Below are positions 42,822-51,347 of a DNA stretch of 64,000 bases, piece by piece; the first letter of the stretch is position 1; every line of letters starts with the position of its first letter. This DNA is from Slackia sp. ZJ119 (GTDB lineage: Bacteria > Actinomycetota > Coriobacteriia > Coriobacteriales > Eggerthellaceae). The translations under genes and the position numbers were made by a program. The notes below the pieces were generated by a model. That model was not told where the DNA came from. It made no database searches and saw only the letters and a list, made by a program, of their open reading frames with translations. The stretch spans positions 167,680 through 231,679 of the forward strand of contig NZ_JAAKEN010000002.1 of assembly GCF_011039175.1 (NCBI RefSeq), in the 5' to 3' direction.

Positions 42822-43383
42822 GACCGCACCTCAACCCTTCTTTATCCACCTATAGCCATGCAAAATGCCTAACTATGCCATCTGCCTGCAAGCAAATAAT
42901 TCTAACACGAGCCGAGAAGCCATGGACAGCTAACTAGCACGTCTCCCCGCCAAATGCAACTCCTATACTGGAAACGAGAATGCCAGGCGGGTGGGACAAG
43001 AATTCGCACGTGAGATAACCGTGTCTCTCTGTGTTTCACCTGCGAGTCAAACTTGCCCGAGTTTATTTTGCCGCCATCCCTGGCCGCTAGCCCGGTCGCG
43101 CGCTGCCAGCCTCGGGTTGTCCGCAGCCCGGCCGTCACGTGCTCGTCCGCGCACGCCCGGTCTATCGGCCAGCGCGGGCGGCAAAGGCTTCGCTGCGACG
43201 GCTGCCCGGAAGCCACCGCATGCCACCGGCTACCGTCTCCCAGCCGCTCCACCAGCAACTAGCACCCAGATGCGCTCACCAGAAGCCACCCAAGGACTGC
43301 GACAGCCCTGCCCACGACCCAACGCGCTAGCTCCACCAGCAAGCATCTTCGGGCTCCTCACCCGACAAGCGCGCGAACCGAAG
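42822..43383. other. 562-bp gap upstream of the methyltransferases
   Basis: AT-rich at its left edge (42840-42910), where the restriction-operon promoter is expected, then GC-rich with no credible gene. A 118-codon minus-strand frame (42902-43258) has no ribosome binding site, no domain and biased Arg/Ser/Gly/Trp content; it is rejected. Confidence 0.5.
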
Positions 43384-43905
43384 CTAGTATCCGAGAACCA
43401 TCACGCCCTTTAATGGCAGCTGGAGCCTGTTGCTCGCGTACAGCGTCCTCAGGAACGTGCATACCCTGTCGTAGTCCTGGCTGTTCACGCCGCCGCCCGA
43501 GTACTGCTTCCTGACCGCGATGCAGAGGTACTGGGAGTCCTCCATCATGCACGCCTCGAACAGATCCTTGAGGAACTGGTTGTTGGCGACGGCCCTTCCG
43601 GCCTCCACCTCGAGGACGATGTGTGCTCCTGGATGGTAGGCGTCCGCATAGAACTCCTTCTCGAGGGCGCCCTGCTCACCGAACAAAACGGGCATGCGGA
43701 TAAGGTCTTCCGCGCGTTTGCTCTTCTCAACGAGATAGTCGTTCGCCTCGAGGTCATCAGCTATAACAGCGAGCACGTCATTGCTGCTCAAACCATGCCC
43801 TGCGGAAGAGATCTCGTCCATATGTCTGTCGAAGACGGCTGCGAGCTCCCGTAGTTCATCGGGTGGGCGGAGGCTATTCGGAAACAAGATCCAACTGCAC
43901 AGCAT
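43384..43905 (-). CDS. predicted PD-(D/E)XK-like nuclease of unknown role
   Basis: The 173-aa protein has a helical first half and then KEFYADAYHPGAHIVLEVEAGRAVANNQFLKDLFEACM, in which D...E-x-E with a following beta strand (YLCIAVRKQY) resembles the core of type II restriction endonucleases. It lies between the portal gene and the restriction-modification operon. It may be a defence nuclease or a second cutter of that system; no family is recognised with confidence. Confidence 0.5.
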   Translation of the reverse strand: MLCSWILFPNSLRPPDELRELAAVFDRHMDEISSAGHGLSSNDVLAVIADDLEANDYLVEKSKRAEDLIRMPVLFGEQGALEKEFYADAYHPGAHIVLEVEAGRAVANNQFLKDLFEACMMEDSQYLCIAVRKQYSGGGVNSQDYDRVCTFLRTLYASNRLQLPLKGVMVLGY

Positions 43906-43946
43906 GGCATACCTTCACTTCGCATTACTCGGATTACACGCCCGAA

Positions 43947-45437
43947 TTATACAGCCCCTTCCTTGTCTTCGTGCTTACCCATGCCCTTGCCAAGTCCGCG
44001 CGCCCGAACCTTGGCCGTCTTCTCGTCCTCGCCGTACCATTTGGCACGATACTCCCAGACGTTCATGGTGACGCCCACCTCGGCCATGTCCTGCGCCTTC
44101 TCTGCCGCCACGTCCTGGATGATCGAGTCGTCGTACATGACGCTCATCACGCCCTCGTCGGGGATCTCCTCGCCAAACCCGCGCGACACGGCCATGACAG
44201 CCCTTGCGATACCCGTGATGGCCCCCTCCAGCGAGTTCTCGTGCCTGCGTATGTTTCGCATAAGCGCAGAGTTATCCGAGGACACTTCGGTGGCTGTGCG
44301 GACGTACCCGCGCGACTCGTCGAAGTCGAAATACCCCAGCCCAAAGCCACACAGATCCCCGAGCATCTGCAGGGCGATGCGGAAAGCCTCGGACTGCGAG
44401 CTCGTGCGCAGTGCCGGCGCGAACTCCTGGATGGTGTCCTCGGTAGACATGACCTTCCTGAACACCGTGCAGTCCGATTTGCCGAAGGGAATGGAGACGG
44501 TCTTGTCCCCAGTCTTCTCGCGGTCAAAGAGCACGTCAGAAAGAAAAACGCGCATTTTGCTAACGTCAATCTCCGAGACGAGAGCGTCGAAGGTAAGGTC
44601 CACCGCCTGCACCGCATCAACCGCATCCGCGAACACCGACTGCCCGTACGGCGACATGTCCACCCGCGTATTGGTGACGGCCGGCTTGACGATGCCGAAG
44701 GTGGGGAAAGCACAGCCCGTATCAAACACCGGCGCCACGCCCACAGGCGCGAGCTCGTTCCCGTCCTTGTCGAAGCATACGGTGACGATCCGGTAGGTCT
44801 CCTCATCGTTCATGGTGAGAAGACCGTCCGAGTTTCCAGGTGAAGATGCGGAAGGCGAAGAAGAGCCTGCCGAGAAACCCATACCGCCCCTCAGGTGCAT
44901 CTGCAGCTGATCCACAGCCTTCCCGCGATAAAAGGCTCTGGTGACGAACGCGCACTCGCTCACGCCGTCCTCGTCCCACGTGAGCGGTATCACCATTCTT
45001 GCATCGTAATGACGGACACGGACCTTCTTCCTGTCGAGGTCCACCCACAGCGCCCAGGCACCAGTTCCAAGCCCGAACGCCCTTACCACGGTCGCCTGCG
45101 CCTGCGCCATGAAGTTTGTGGAAGAGAGGAACTCGCCAATCCAGTCAGTCGCCTTCTGGTCATCGCACACGACCTTGACATCCTCGTTGAGGAGAAGAGA
45201 GCCCCACTCCTTGCAGACCCGCATGGCCGGGTGAATCGACCGACGGTGAACCTCGTAAACGCGCCCAAGCCCGTCGCGGTCGCGATAGTCATAGAAGTCC
45301 CCGCGAGCCCCCATCCAGTCATCCCAGCTGCGAATCCAAGGCTCCATGTCATCCAGCGGAAGCACAAACCCCAGCCCTCGCAGGTATTCCTTCACATGCT
45401 CCGGCACCCAGTACTCGTCCATTCCTTCCAAGCTCAC
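43947..45437 (-). CDS. phage portal protein (SPP1 gp6-like)
   Basis: The 496-aa protein shows the Gram-positive portal layout: an N-terminal FYDYRDRDGLGRVYEVHRRSIHPAMRVCKEWGSLLLNE, a central ATVVRAFGLGTGAWALWVD, and the late SSQSEAFRIALQMLGDLCGFGLG and LMRNIRRHENSLEGAI helices. The GTG at 45437 follows GGAGG. A much longer frame to 46124 runs antisense through the HEAT-like gene and is rejected. No head-morphogenesis gene follows; the next genes are cargo. Confidence 0.85.
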   Translation of the reverse strand: MSLEGMDEYWVPEHVKEYLRGLGFVLPLDDMEPWIRSWDDWMGARGDFYDYRDRDGLGRVYEVHRRSIHPAMRVCKEWGSLLLNEDVKVVCDDQKATDWIGEFLSSTNFMAQAQATVVRAFGLGTGAWALWVDLDRKKVRVRHYDARMVIPLTWDEDGVSECAFVTRAFYRGKAVDQLQMHLRGGMGFSAGSSSPSASSPGNSDGLLTMNDEETYRIVTVCFDKDGNELAPVGVAPVFDTGCAFPTFGIVKPAVTNTRVDMSPYGQSVFADAVDAVQAVDLTFDALVSEIDVSKMRVFLSDVLFDREKTGDKTVSIPFGKSDCTVFRKVMSTEDTIQEFAPALRTSSQSEAFRIALQMLGDLCGFGLGYFDFDESRGYVRTATEVSSDNSALMRNIRRHENSLEGAITGIARAVMAVSRGFGEEIPDEGVMSVMYDDSIIQDVAAEKAQDMAEVGVTMNVWEYRAKWYGEDEKTAKVRARGLGKGMGKHEDKEGAV

Positions 45438-45548
45438 GAGAAGACCTCCATCAGCCGCCGTAATCGTCTGGAAGAAGTCTCTCCCTATGTCACAACCCCG
45501 CCCGTGCCTTAAAATGCCGAGACGAACGAAGGTGAAAGGGAAACAGCC

Positions 45549-46163
45549 TTGGATGTATCGGAACTCTACAAAGAGCTTGGCCAGTTGACCAAGGACAAAG
45601 ACAGGTGGGAAGAGAGCATCCCGTACGTCTCGTCGCTGCTTTCCCACGAGTCGGTGAAGATCCAGGCGAAGGCGCTGTGGCTTCTCGGCGAGATGGGCCT
45701 TGCGCATCCCGAATCTATGCATGACGCGGTGCCGGCAATAGCCGCATTCCTCGACAGTTCGGAACCGCTTCTGCGCGAGCGCGCGCTGAACGCTCTCGGC
45801 AGGATCGGCCGCGCTGACTACCAGCTGACAGAGCCGTATTGGGAAAGCTTGTTCCGTTTCGCCGATGACGAGGAGGCGAAGGTCAGGCTCGCCTTCATCT
45901 GGGCATCCGAGAACATCGCCACGAACACGCCCGACGTCTACGCCGAGCACATGCCTGCTTTCGAGAAGCTCCTTCATGATGAGAATGACAAGGCGAGGAT
46001 GGAAGCACCCGAGATGTTCCGCGTCCTTGGGAAGAGAAGGCCGGAGCTCGTTCAGCCTTACGTGGAAGAGCTGCAGAGAATAGCGGAAGCCGACGAGAAC
46101 CGTGTCGTAAGAATCCACTGCCAAGGCGCGATAAAGGCTACGGAAAGGGCTGTCTCCGTCTGA
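45549..46163 (+). CDS. HEAT-repeat-like protein, opposite strand between portal and terminase
   Basis: The 204-aa protein consists of about five helical HEAT-like pairs (VKIQAKALWLLGEMGLAHPES, LLRERALNALGRIGRADYQL, AKVRLAFIWASENIATN). The TTG at 45549 is preceded by AAAGGGA. It is transcribed against the late genes, so it is probably expressed from the prophage as a moron. HEAT proteins mediate protein contacts and some bind alkylated bases as in AlkD; no catalytic residue set could be assigned. Confidence 0.65.
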   Translation: MDVSELYKELGQLTKDKDRWEESIPYVSSLLSHESVKIQAKALWLLGEMGLAHPESMHDAVPAIAAFLDSSEPLLRERALNALGRIGRADYQLTEPYWESLFRFADDEEAKVRLAFIWASENIATNTPDVYAEHMPAFEKLLHDENDKARMEAPEMFRVLGKRRPELVQPYVEELQRIAEADENRVVRIHCQGAIKATERAVSV

Positions 46164-46182
46164 CGCCTTCAGTCATATCGGG

Positions 46183-47466
46183 CTATCCCCGCAACACGTC
46201 CTCCATCATGGCATAGCGCACCGCATCAATTGAATGGTCGTTCCCGTCAGGGATCTCGTCCTCCCACGTACCGTCGGGGTTGCGCAGGTACTCCTTCAGC
46301 GTGAACTCCTCGAACGTCTTGGGACACCAGTACGGGTCGATGACGATCTCGCGAAGTCCCGCTAGCCATTCGTACGAGAGCTTCCGCATCCGCGCCTTCC
46401 GAGCCGGGCGGATGCGGATGTGAAAGTCCCGCCGGTAAACCGCCATCTGCTGCTTTCCGTCCGGCGTGTCGTCAGCCCAGATGATCTCGTCGTGAAAGTA
46501 AGGCTCCTCGCCCTCTTCGTCGGGAAAGGTCATGGCGTCGAGAAGGATCTGCGCCGTCTCTGCAGGCGTCTTCCGGTTGGCGCTGTGCTCCTCGAATATG
46601 AGAAGGCGCCGTGCGGAAAGCTCCCACGCGCACCGGACGAAGCGCCAGGGGTCAGGGAACCAGCCCCAGTCCACGCCGTTCCTCGTGCGCTCGAAGTTGC
46701 GAATACGGGAAAGCGAAAGCCTCTCGTCGCGGATGTTGGTGAAGACGTTACCGCCCGTACCCGTCACCTCGCCGAGGTATTCCCATCTCCAGGCCGTCTC
46801 GTTCACGTCGCGAAGGTACTCAGCCTCATCGATGAAGGGGTCTCCCAGCCACTCGGGATGCGATTCGATCACGTCGAGGTAGGACGAGCGCTTCACCAGC
46901 GTGTCAGAACGCTTCGCCCGCTCCAGGCACTCCACGTTCACCCAGCTCCACATCGTCCTCGGCGGATTGTATGAATAGAAGATCCAGAACGAATCGCCGC
47001 CACGCCTGAGCGAGTTGAGAATGGAACGCACGGCCTCGATACCGTCGAACTGGTCGAGCTCTTCGAACCAGATCACCGCCGGGAAGCCCTTCGTGAACTT
47101 GATGCCCTTCAGCTTCAGCGGGTCGTCCGCCCCGCGAAACACGATTCGCTGCCCAGTGGGAAGGTAAGTAATCTCCATGGGCGAGAGCTTCGCCTTGAAG
47201 TAGCTCTCCAACCCGAGCGAGGAGATCGCCCAAAGAACCTGCTGGTAAACCGAGTCGCGCAGCGTGTTCCCGAAGCGCCTGACAACCACCGCGTTCGCGT
47301 AGGGGAAGGCGATGACGAGAAGGACAAGGCAAAGGCTGATGAAGGAAGATTTGGTACTTCCTCTTCCTCCATGCAGCCAGTAGTGCGTGTGCCCGTGAGC
47401 CATCACGTCGCCGAGCACGTCGTGGAACCTCGGGATGACGAGGTCGGCCGCGCTAATCATCGGCAC
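46183..47466 (-). CDS. terL: phage terminase large subunit
   Basis: The 427-aa protein has the packaging ATPase motifs GGRGSTKSSFISL (Walker A), VVVRRFGNTLRDSVYQ, AVIWFEELDQFDG (Walker B) and the SYNPPRTMWSWV coupling region, then a nuclease domain with GVDWGWFPDP, HDEIIWADD and DGNDHSIDAVRYAM acidic residues. It belongs to the PBSX/Terminase_3 family. It overlaps the TerS gene by 14 bp. Confidence 0.95.
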   Translation of the reverse strand: MPMISAADLVIPRFHDVLGDVMAHGHTHYWLHGGRGSTKSSFISLCLVLLVIAFPYANAVVVRRFGNTLRDSVYQQVLWAISSLGLESYFKAKLSPMEITYLPTGQRIVFRGADDPLKLKGIKFTKGFPAVIWFEELDQFDGIEAVRSILNSLRRGGDSFWIFYSYNPPRTMWSWVNVECLERAKRSDTLVKRSSYLDVIESHPEWLGDPFIDEAEYLRDVNETAWRWEYLGEVTGTGGNVFTNIRDERLSLSRIRNFERTRNGVDWGWFPDPWRFVRCAWELSARRLLIFEEHSANRKTPAETAQILLDAMTFPDEEGEEPYFHDEIIWADDTPDGKQQMAVYRRDFHIRIRPARKARMRKLSYEWLAGLREIVIDPYWCPKTFEEFTLKEYLRNPDGTWEDEIPDGNDHSIDAVRYAMMEDVLRG

Positions 47467-47854
47467 CCTCGTCGTTTCGAACCGTCTGCACGGTCACGCC
47501 GAGCACGATCTGCGGCACGTCCTCGCCGGCGTCTTCGCCCTTGCGCGTGGTCTGCGCGTACTCGTCTGGGTACTTGCGCTCGAGCAGCCATGCGGCCGCC
47601 GTCCACTGCGGGTTCTTCTCGCGGGTGGCCGTCGCCATGATGGACTGCAGCAAGGTCTCTTTATACTCGGCCTCCGCCTTTTTGAGACCCTGCTTTAACG
47701 CACGTTTGAGCTTCGTGTCGTCCTCGCGCAGCCAGCGGTAGAAGGTGCCCTCGGTTATCCCCAGGCCGGCGCATATGTCGACGTTGGAAAGGCCATGGCC
47801 CTTCATCTCCACGGCCTGCTCGACCATCTTGTACGTGAGCTTCGGCTTCCTCAT
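47453..47854 (-). CDS. terS: phage terminase small subunit
   Basis: The 133-aa protein has an N-terminal helix-turn-helix (YKMVEQAVEMKGHGLSNVDICAGLGITEGTFYRWLRED) and a helical oligomerisation part (KKAEAEYKETLLQSIMATATRE...WLLERKYPDEYAQT), standard for TerS. It recognises the packaging site and is encoded immediately upstream of and overlapping terL. Confidence 0.88.
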   Translation of the reverse strand: MRKPKLTYKMVEQAVEMKGHGLSNVDICAGLGITEGTFYRWLREDDTKLKRALKQGLKKAEAEYKETLLQSIMATATREKNPQWTAAAWLLERKYPDEYAQTTRKGEDAGEDVPQIVLGVTVQTVRNDEGADD

Positions 47855-47916
47855 CGGGCGAAACCTCCTTCCCGTCGTAATCGTTTCTGGAGGTATCGTC
47901 CCACCCGGTCACAAAC

Positions 47917-48327
47917 CTACAGGCGCTCACGCTTGCCCTTGAGATTGTGCTTGCGCATCAGGCGCGAGTTCTTCTGCCTGAGCTGCGCCCATTTGCGCTC
48001 GAGCTCGTCTATCTCGGGTCCGTCGTCGCACCCGGCCGCTTCTGCTTCGAGCACGTCATTGAAAGCCTGCTCTTCGTCCACATGCTCCTGTATGGTGCAG
48101 CGCCTGCAAAGGCCGCTTTGCCGATTGATTCGAACGCCGACGGCATGGCAGCTTGGGCACTCCGTCCTCACCTTTAGCGATGCGCTGACCCTGGAGGCCT
48201 GCGATTCTATGGCATGGAGGGAATGCTCCACGCCATATCTTTCGAGGATCGCGTCATGCACCGCTTGGACGCCCTTGTAGCCGACCTCGCGAATCACGTC
48301 GATTTGGGCCGTGGTCCACGTGCTCAT
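47917..48327 (-). CDS. zinc-ribbon DNA-binding phage protein
   Basis: The 136-aa protein has an N-terminal helix-turn-helix-like region (TAQIDVIREVGYKGVQAVHDAILERYGVEHSLHAIESQASRV), then a zinc ribbon CPSCHAVGVRINRQSGLCRRC (residues about 57-77), then a charged helix. It could regulate late genes or take part in packaging. It overlaps the 72-aa gene upstream by 4 bp. Confidence 0.65.
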   Translation of the reverse strand: MSTWTTAQIDVIREVGYKGVQAVHDAILERYGVEHSLHAIESQASRVSASLKVRTECPSCHAVGVRINRQSGLCRRCTIQEHVDEEQAFNDVLEAEAAGCDDGPEIDELERKWAQLRQKNSRLMRKHNLKGKRERL

Positions 48328-48542
48328 GACGCATCGCCGCCAAACACTGCGGTCAGAGCGGCGGCCGTGGTGGGCATGGTGTTTGCCGCACCCACCTGCG
48401 AGTAAACACCTTGAACACCCGAATCGCCAGAACTGTTTCCCTTCTCCCCAAGCACCCCTCGGGACTCCATCCCAACAACCACCCCAACTCTTCCAAAAGG
48501 GGTGTTTAGGTGTTTAAGGTGTTCGTCAATGCTGGTGGACAT
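48324..48542 (-). CDS. 72-aa phage protein containing the iteron-like region
   Basis: A small protein (MSTSIDEHLKHLNTPFGRVGVVVG...) whose ATG lies one base after the primase stop codon and whose stop overlaps the next gene (ATGA). This coupling supports it as a real gene. No domain is recognised. Its DNA is rich in short AACACC/GGTGTT repeats (listed separately), which may constrain its sequence. Confidence 0.6.
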   Translation of the reverse strand: MSTSIDEHLKHLNTPFGRVGVVVGMESRGVLGEKGNSSGDSGVQGVYSQVGAANTMPTTAAALTAVFGGDAS

Positions 48543-48576
48543 GCTAAACACCCGGCAAACACTGCTGAACACCGTT
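48352..48576. repeat. cluster of short AACACC / GGTGTT repeats, possible replication origin
   Basis: At least eight copies of (A/G)AACAC or its complement occur within about 225 bp, the densest being GGTGTTTAGGTGTTTAAGGTGTTC at about 48501-48524 (one unbroken run of three). It straddles the 72-aa gene and the 3' end of the primase-VapE gene, where a satellite or phage origin is expected. Iteron function is inference. Confidence 0.4.
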
Positions 48577-50703
48577 GCGCTCGGCAGCGATCTCCTCGGG
48601 CGTCTTGCGCTCGAACGCTCGCTGAGAGCCGTACCCCTCGATGGAGCGGTTGCTCGGGCAGCGCTTCCAATCGCGACAATAGCGCGTGATGATGTTGGAG
48701 ACGCGCATATTGTCCGAACGCTGCACATGCTCGCGGTCCATCCCGATCGCCTCGACAAGCACCTGCATGGTGCAGACGGGCTCATGGAGCTTCTTTCCAG
48801 CCAGGTAGCGGCCCACGATGCCGATCCACGGGTCCTCGGTCGTGGCCCGGTCGCGCATGGCGTCGGAGGTCGCCTCTACGGAACGCGGGAGGATGAGGCC
48901 CTTGCCCGGATGCTCACGGTAGTCGGCAAGTGCCTCGGCCCAGACCTGCCGCACGTATTCACCCATGCCCTTGGCGAAGATGTCGCGCGTTCCCTTTCCG
49001 TCGCAGCGCACCGGCATGAATCGCCTGTTGCCAGTCGGGTCCTCCAGGTACTCTCCCAAGTTCGTCGTGCCGACGAGCACGCAGCGCCTCGGCAGCTGAA
49101 CCGGCCGCTTCGCATAGGGCACGCGGTAGCTGTCCGTCTGGCTCGTGATGAACGACTTCAACGTCTCCACCTGCTTGCCCTTGAAGGCCGCAAGCTCTGC
49201 GAACTCGACGAACCAACGCCCTTGTATCAATTCCTGCGCGTCCTTACTGCCGATGTTCTTCACGTCATCGACGAAGAGCTCGTCGCGCATCGCCATCTTG
49301 TGGAGCAGCGTCGACTTCCCGATGCCCTGCGGACCCTGCAGCACCACCATATAGTCGTACTTGCAGCCCGGCTCGTACGCGCGAGCCACCGCCGCCCTCA
49401 GCAGCAGCGACGTGACCGCCCGCGTGTACTCGCTATCCTCAGCGCCGAGGCAGTCGATGAGCAGTGCGTCCTTGCGGGGATTCCCGTCCCATTCCGGCAG
49501 CGCATCGAGCATGTCGGTGAGTGCGTCGAAGCTGTTCTGATCCGAGAAGATCGAGAAGGCCTTGAACACGTTCTTGTCCGAGCGGACGAGCGACTTGCCG
49601 CCGTCCTTGTACCGCTCCTGCATGCGCGAGAAGAGGTAGTCGCCGTCGACCGAGCGCCACAGCTTTACCGATCCGCTCCAGGGAAGGCCGTTCTCGATGA
49701 CCACCTGCTGGCTCATCAGCTCGAGCCTGATGCCGACGAGCCCGGGATCCTCCTGCATCCACCAGACGAGCGCCGGCACGGTAGGCGCATAGTAACCAGC
49801 AAAGTTGCCCTTGCCGTCGAACTTCGCCTCAAGGTGCGGGTTGCTCCAGATGCTCGCTCCGCTGATGGTCTCGATGCCGTCGCCGTTCTTCTTGCCCCTC
49901 TTCGAGGTCCCTGGCTCGTGCGTGAAGGCGCTCTCGACCTTCTGCACGACGATCGAGTCCGGTAGGGGCGGCTCGCAGTGCTTCTCGTTGTATGCGCGTG
50001 CGGCTACGAGAACCACGTCCTTAGGCGTATTCTTGGCCCGCTCCGAGCAGGCATACTTGTAGACCGTCTCGTCGCGGGCACCCTCGCGCAGCACGTCCGG
50101 CAGCTCGAATGGCTTCTTCTTGCCGTCAGTGCCACTGCCCTCTCCCTTCTCGGTTGCCTCGGGGCGGAAGTGCTCGACGAAAGCGATCACGTTCTCGTCG
50201 GCGTCCGCGATGGGCTGGTCGTCAGGGTCGAGGTCCCAGTACACCTCGTTGCCGTTCGGGTGAATCGAGCCGGGCAGCATCGCATAGCCCTTCTCGCCAC
50301 GGAAGTCGACATGCGCCACCTCGTTCTTGTACGAGTCGGGCGTGCCACCAGGAAACCGGAAGTAGAGCTGCGACCCACCGCGCCCCGTCACCACGCAGGC
50401 CGTCTCGGGGAAGCGGCCATGCTCGGCCTGCCAGTCGGATAGCTCCTCACGTCCGTCGTAGGAGCCGTCCTCATCCAGGTCGAGGTCGATGATGCCAATG
50501 TTGCCCGACACCGCACCGCCGGCCACGGCGATGTTGCTGTTGGGGTGTTCCACGAACATGGCCTCTATCTTGGCCCGGTCGCGCGTGGCGTCCTTGAAAC
50601 CATGCGTGCCTTTGTGTGGCACTTTGGTCTTGTACGCGAGCGTGAAGACGGCGAATCCATGTCGCTCGGCGAGGTCGATTGCTGTTTCCCTGCGATCGGT
50701 CAA
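48544..50703 (-). CDS. bifunctional primase-polymerase / VapE-type helicase
   Basis: The 719-aa protein joins an N-terminal prim-pol domain (residues 1-190: VPHKGTHGFKDATRDRAKIEAMF, the catalytic IGIIDLDLDEDG, and AMLPGSIHPNGNEVYWD) with a C-terminal virulence-associated-E superfamily-3 helicase (LQGPQGIGKSTLLHKMA Walker A, WFVEFAELAAF, VLVGTTNLGEYLEDPTGNRRFMPV). Such fusions replicate many prophages and phage satellites. It begins 11 bp before the AlpA-like gene ends. Confidence 0.93.
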   Translation of the reverse strand: MTDRRETAIDLAERHGFAVFTLAYKTKVPHKGTHGFKDATRDRAKIEAMFVEHPNSNIAVAGGAVSGNIGIIDLDLDEDGSYDGREELSDWQAEHGRFPETACVVTGRGGSQLYFRFPGGTPDSYKNEVAHVDFRGEKGYAMLPGSIHPNGNEVYWDLDPDDQPIADADENVIAFVEHFRPEATEKGEGSGTDGKKKPFELPDVLREGARDETVYKYACSERAKNTPKDVVLVAARAYNEKHCEPPLPDSIVVQKVESAFTHEPGTSKRGKKNGDGIETISGASIWSNPHLEAKFDGKGNFAGYYAPTVPALVWWMQEDPGLVGIRLELMSQQVVIENGLPWSGSVKLWRSVDGDYLFSRMQERYKDGGKSLVRSDKNVFKAFSIFSDQNSFDALTDMLDALPEWDGNPRKDALLIDCLGAEDSEYTRAVTSLLLRAAVARAYEPGCKYDYMVVLQGPQGIGKSTLLHKMAMRDELFVDDVKNIGSKDAQELIQGRWFVEFAELAAFKGKQVETLKSFITSQTDSYRVPYAKRPVQLPRRCVLVGTTNLGEYLEDPTGNRRFMPVRCDGKGTRDIFAKGMGEYVRQVWAEALADYREHPGKGLILPRSVEATSDAMRDRATTEDPWIGIVGRYLAGKKLHEPVCTMQVLVEAIGMDREHVQRSDNMRVSNIITRYCRDWKRCPSNRSIEGYGSQRAFERKTPEEIAAERNGVQQCLPGV

Positions 50704-50713
50704 CTCGGGCTCC

Positions 50714-50959
50714 TTACAGGCACAGCGCTTCTATGAGCAGGTGCTTTGGGAAGTAGAGCCTGCGTCCCACCTTCACCGAGGGGAGCTCGCCGCCATCCGT
50801 CAGGCGGTAGATTGTCCTGGTCGACACGTCGAGCACCTCGGCCATGTTGTCCACCGTGAGGAGGTCGCCGTACTGCGAGAGCGGCGTGGCAGATGCCGCC
50901 TGCATCTCAGAGGAAGTCAAAGAAGAACCCTTGGCAGGGAGGGCCGCCGAACCAGACAT
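50714..50959 (-). CDS. helix-turn-helix (excisionase/AlpA-like) protein
   Basis: An 81-aa protein whose second half is a winged HTH_17 domain: LLTVDNMAEVLDVSTRTIYRLTDGGELPSVKVGRRLYFPKHLLIEALCL. These serve as excisionases or activators of element excision. The ATG at 50959 follows GGAGAGG; in-frame GTG at 50968 is also possible. It sits between the regulator and the primase genes. Confidence 0.75.
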   Translation of the reverse strand: MSGSAALPAKGSSLTSSEMQAASATPLSQYGDLLTVDNMAEVLDVSTRTIYRLTDGGELPSVKVGRRLYFPKHLLIEALCL

Positions 50960-51218
50960 CAAACTCACCAACCTCTCCGATGGGGCCGTTGTAGGCGCCA
51001 GGCGCGAGCCGTACCGACTCGTCGCGCGAGAGCATCTGGTAGAGCCCGACGCCTACCATCTGGGTGTTCCCGCGCTTTACGGTGTAATCCGGATGCTCGC
51101 GCACGATGCTCAGGCCGGTCGGCCTGGACACACCGATTAGAGTGCAGAATTCCTTCATGCTCAGGAGTCCGGGCAACCCCTCCGGGTAACGATTCGCTGC
51201 GATACTCTTTAACGACAT
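50907..51218 (-). CDS. phage early DNA-binding protein
   Basis: A 103-aa protein with a helix-turn-helix near LLSMKEFCTLIGVSRPTGLSIVREHPDYTV and a YQMLSRDESVRLAPG segment. First gene of the leftward early operon, divergent from the XRE-like regulator. It may act as a Cro-like or replication control protein. The start codon is weakly supported by GAGAAGG. Confidence 0.55.
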   Translation of the reverse strand: MSLKSIAANRYPEGLPGLLSMKEFCTLIGVSRPTGLSIVREHPDYTVKRGNTQMVGVGLYQMLSRDESVRLAPGAYNGPIGEVGEFDVWFGGPPCQGFFFDFL

Positions 51219-51347
51219 GCCTTCTCACTTTCAACTATTGTCATTCACTGACGATGATATGCCCAATTTGACAATGGGTCTAGACAAGAATCGTTAAATA
51301 TCGTAAAGTGTCTTCAGTCAGTGAAAACAGCGAGGAAAGGGAGCCCC
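51219..51347. promoter_or_regulatory. divergent early control region with operator-like repeats
   Basis: ATTGTCA (about 51237) and TGACAAT (51270-51276) form an inverted pair, and TCACTGA / TCAGTGA recur about 70 bp apart (51245 and 51318). TTGACA at 51268-51273 could be a rightward -35. The sites lie between the leftward early operon and the rightward regulator-integrase genes. Confidence 0.55.

Noticed and set aside
42960..43060. Possible degenerate tRNA in the gap upstream of the methyltransferases
   Set aside because: Only a loose resemblance to a T arm was seen and no acceptor or anticodon stem could be paired.
42902..43258. 118-codon minus-strand frame
   Set aside because: No ribosome binding site, no domain, and a residue bias expected from non-coding GC-rich DNA.
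45438..46124. Long N-terminal extension of the portal frame
   Set aside because: It runs antisense through the HEAT-like gene, and a GTG with GGAGG at 45437 gives a normal portal length.
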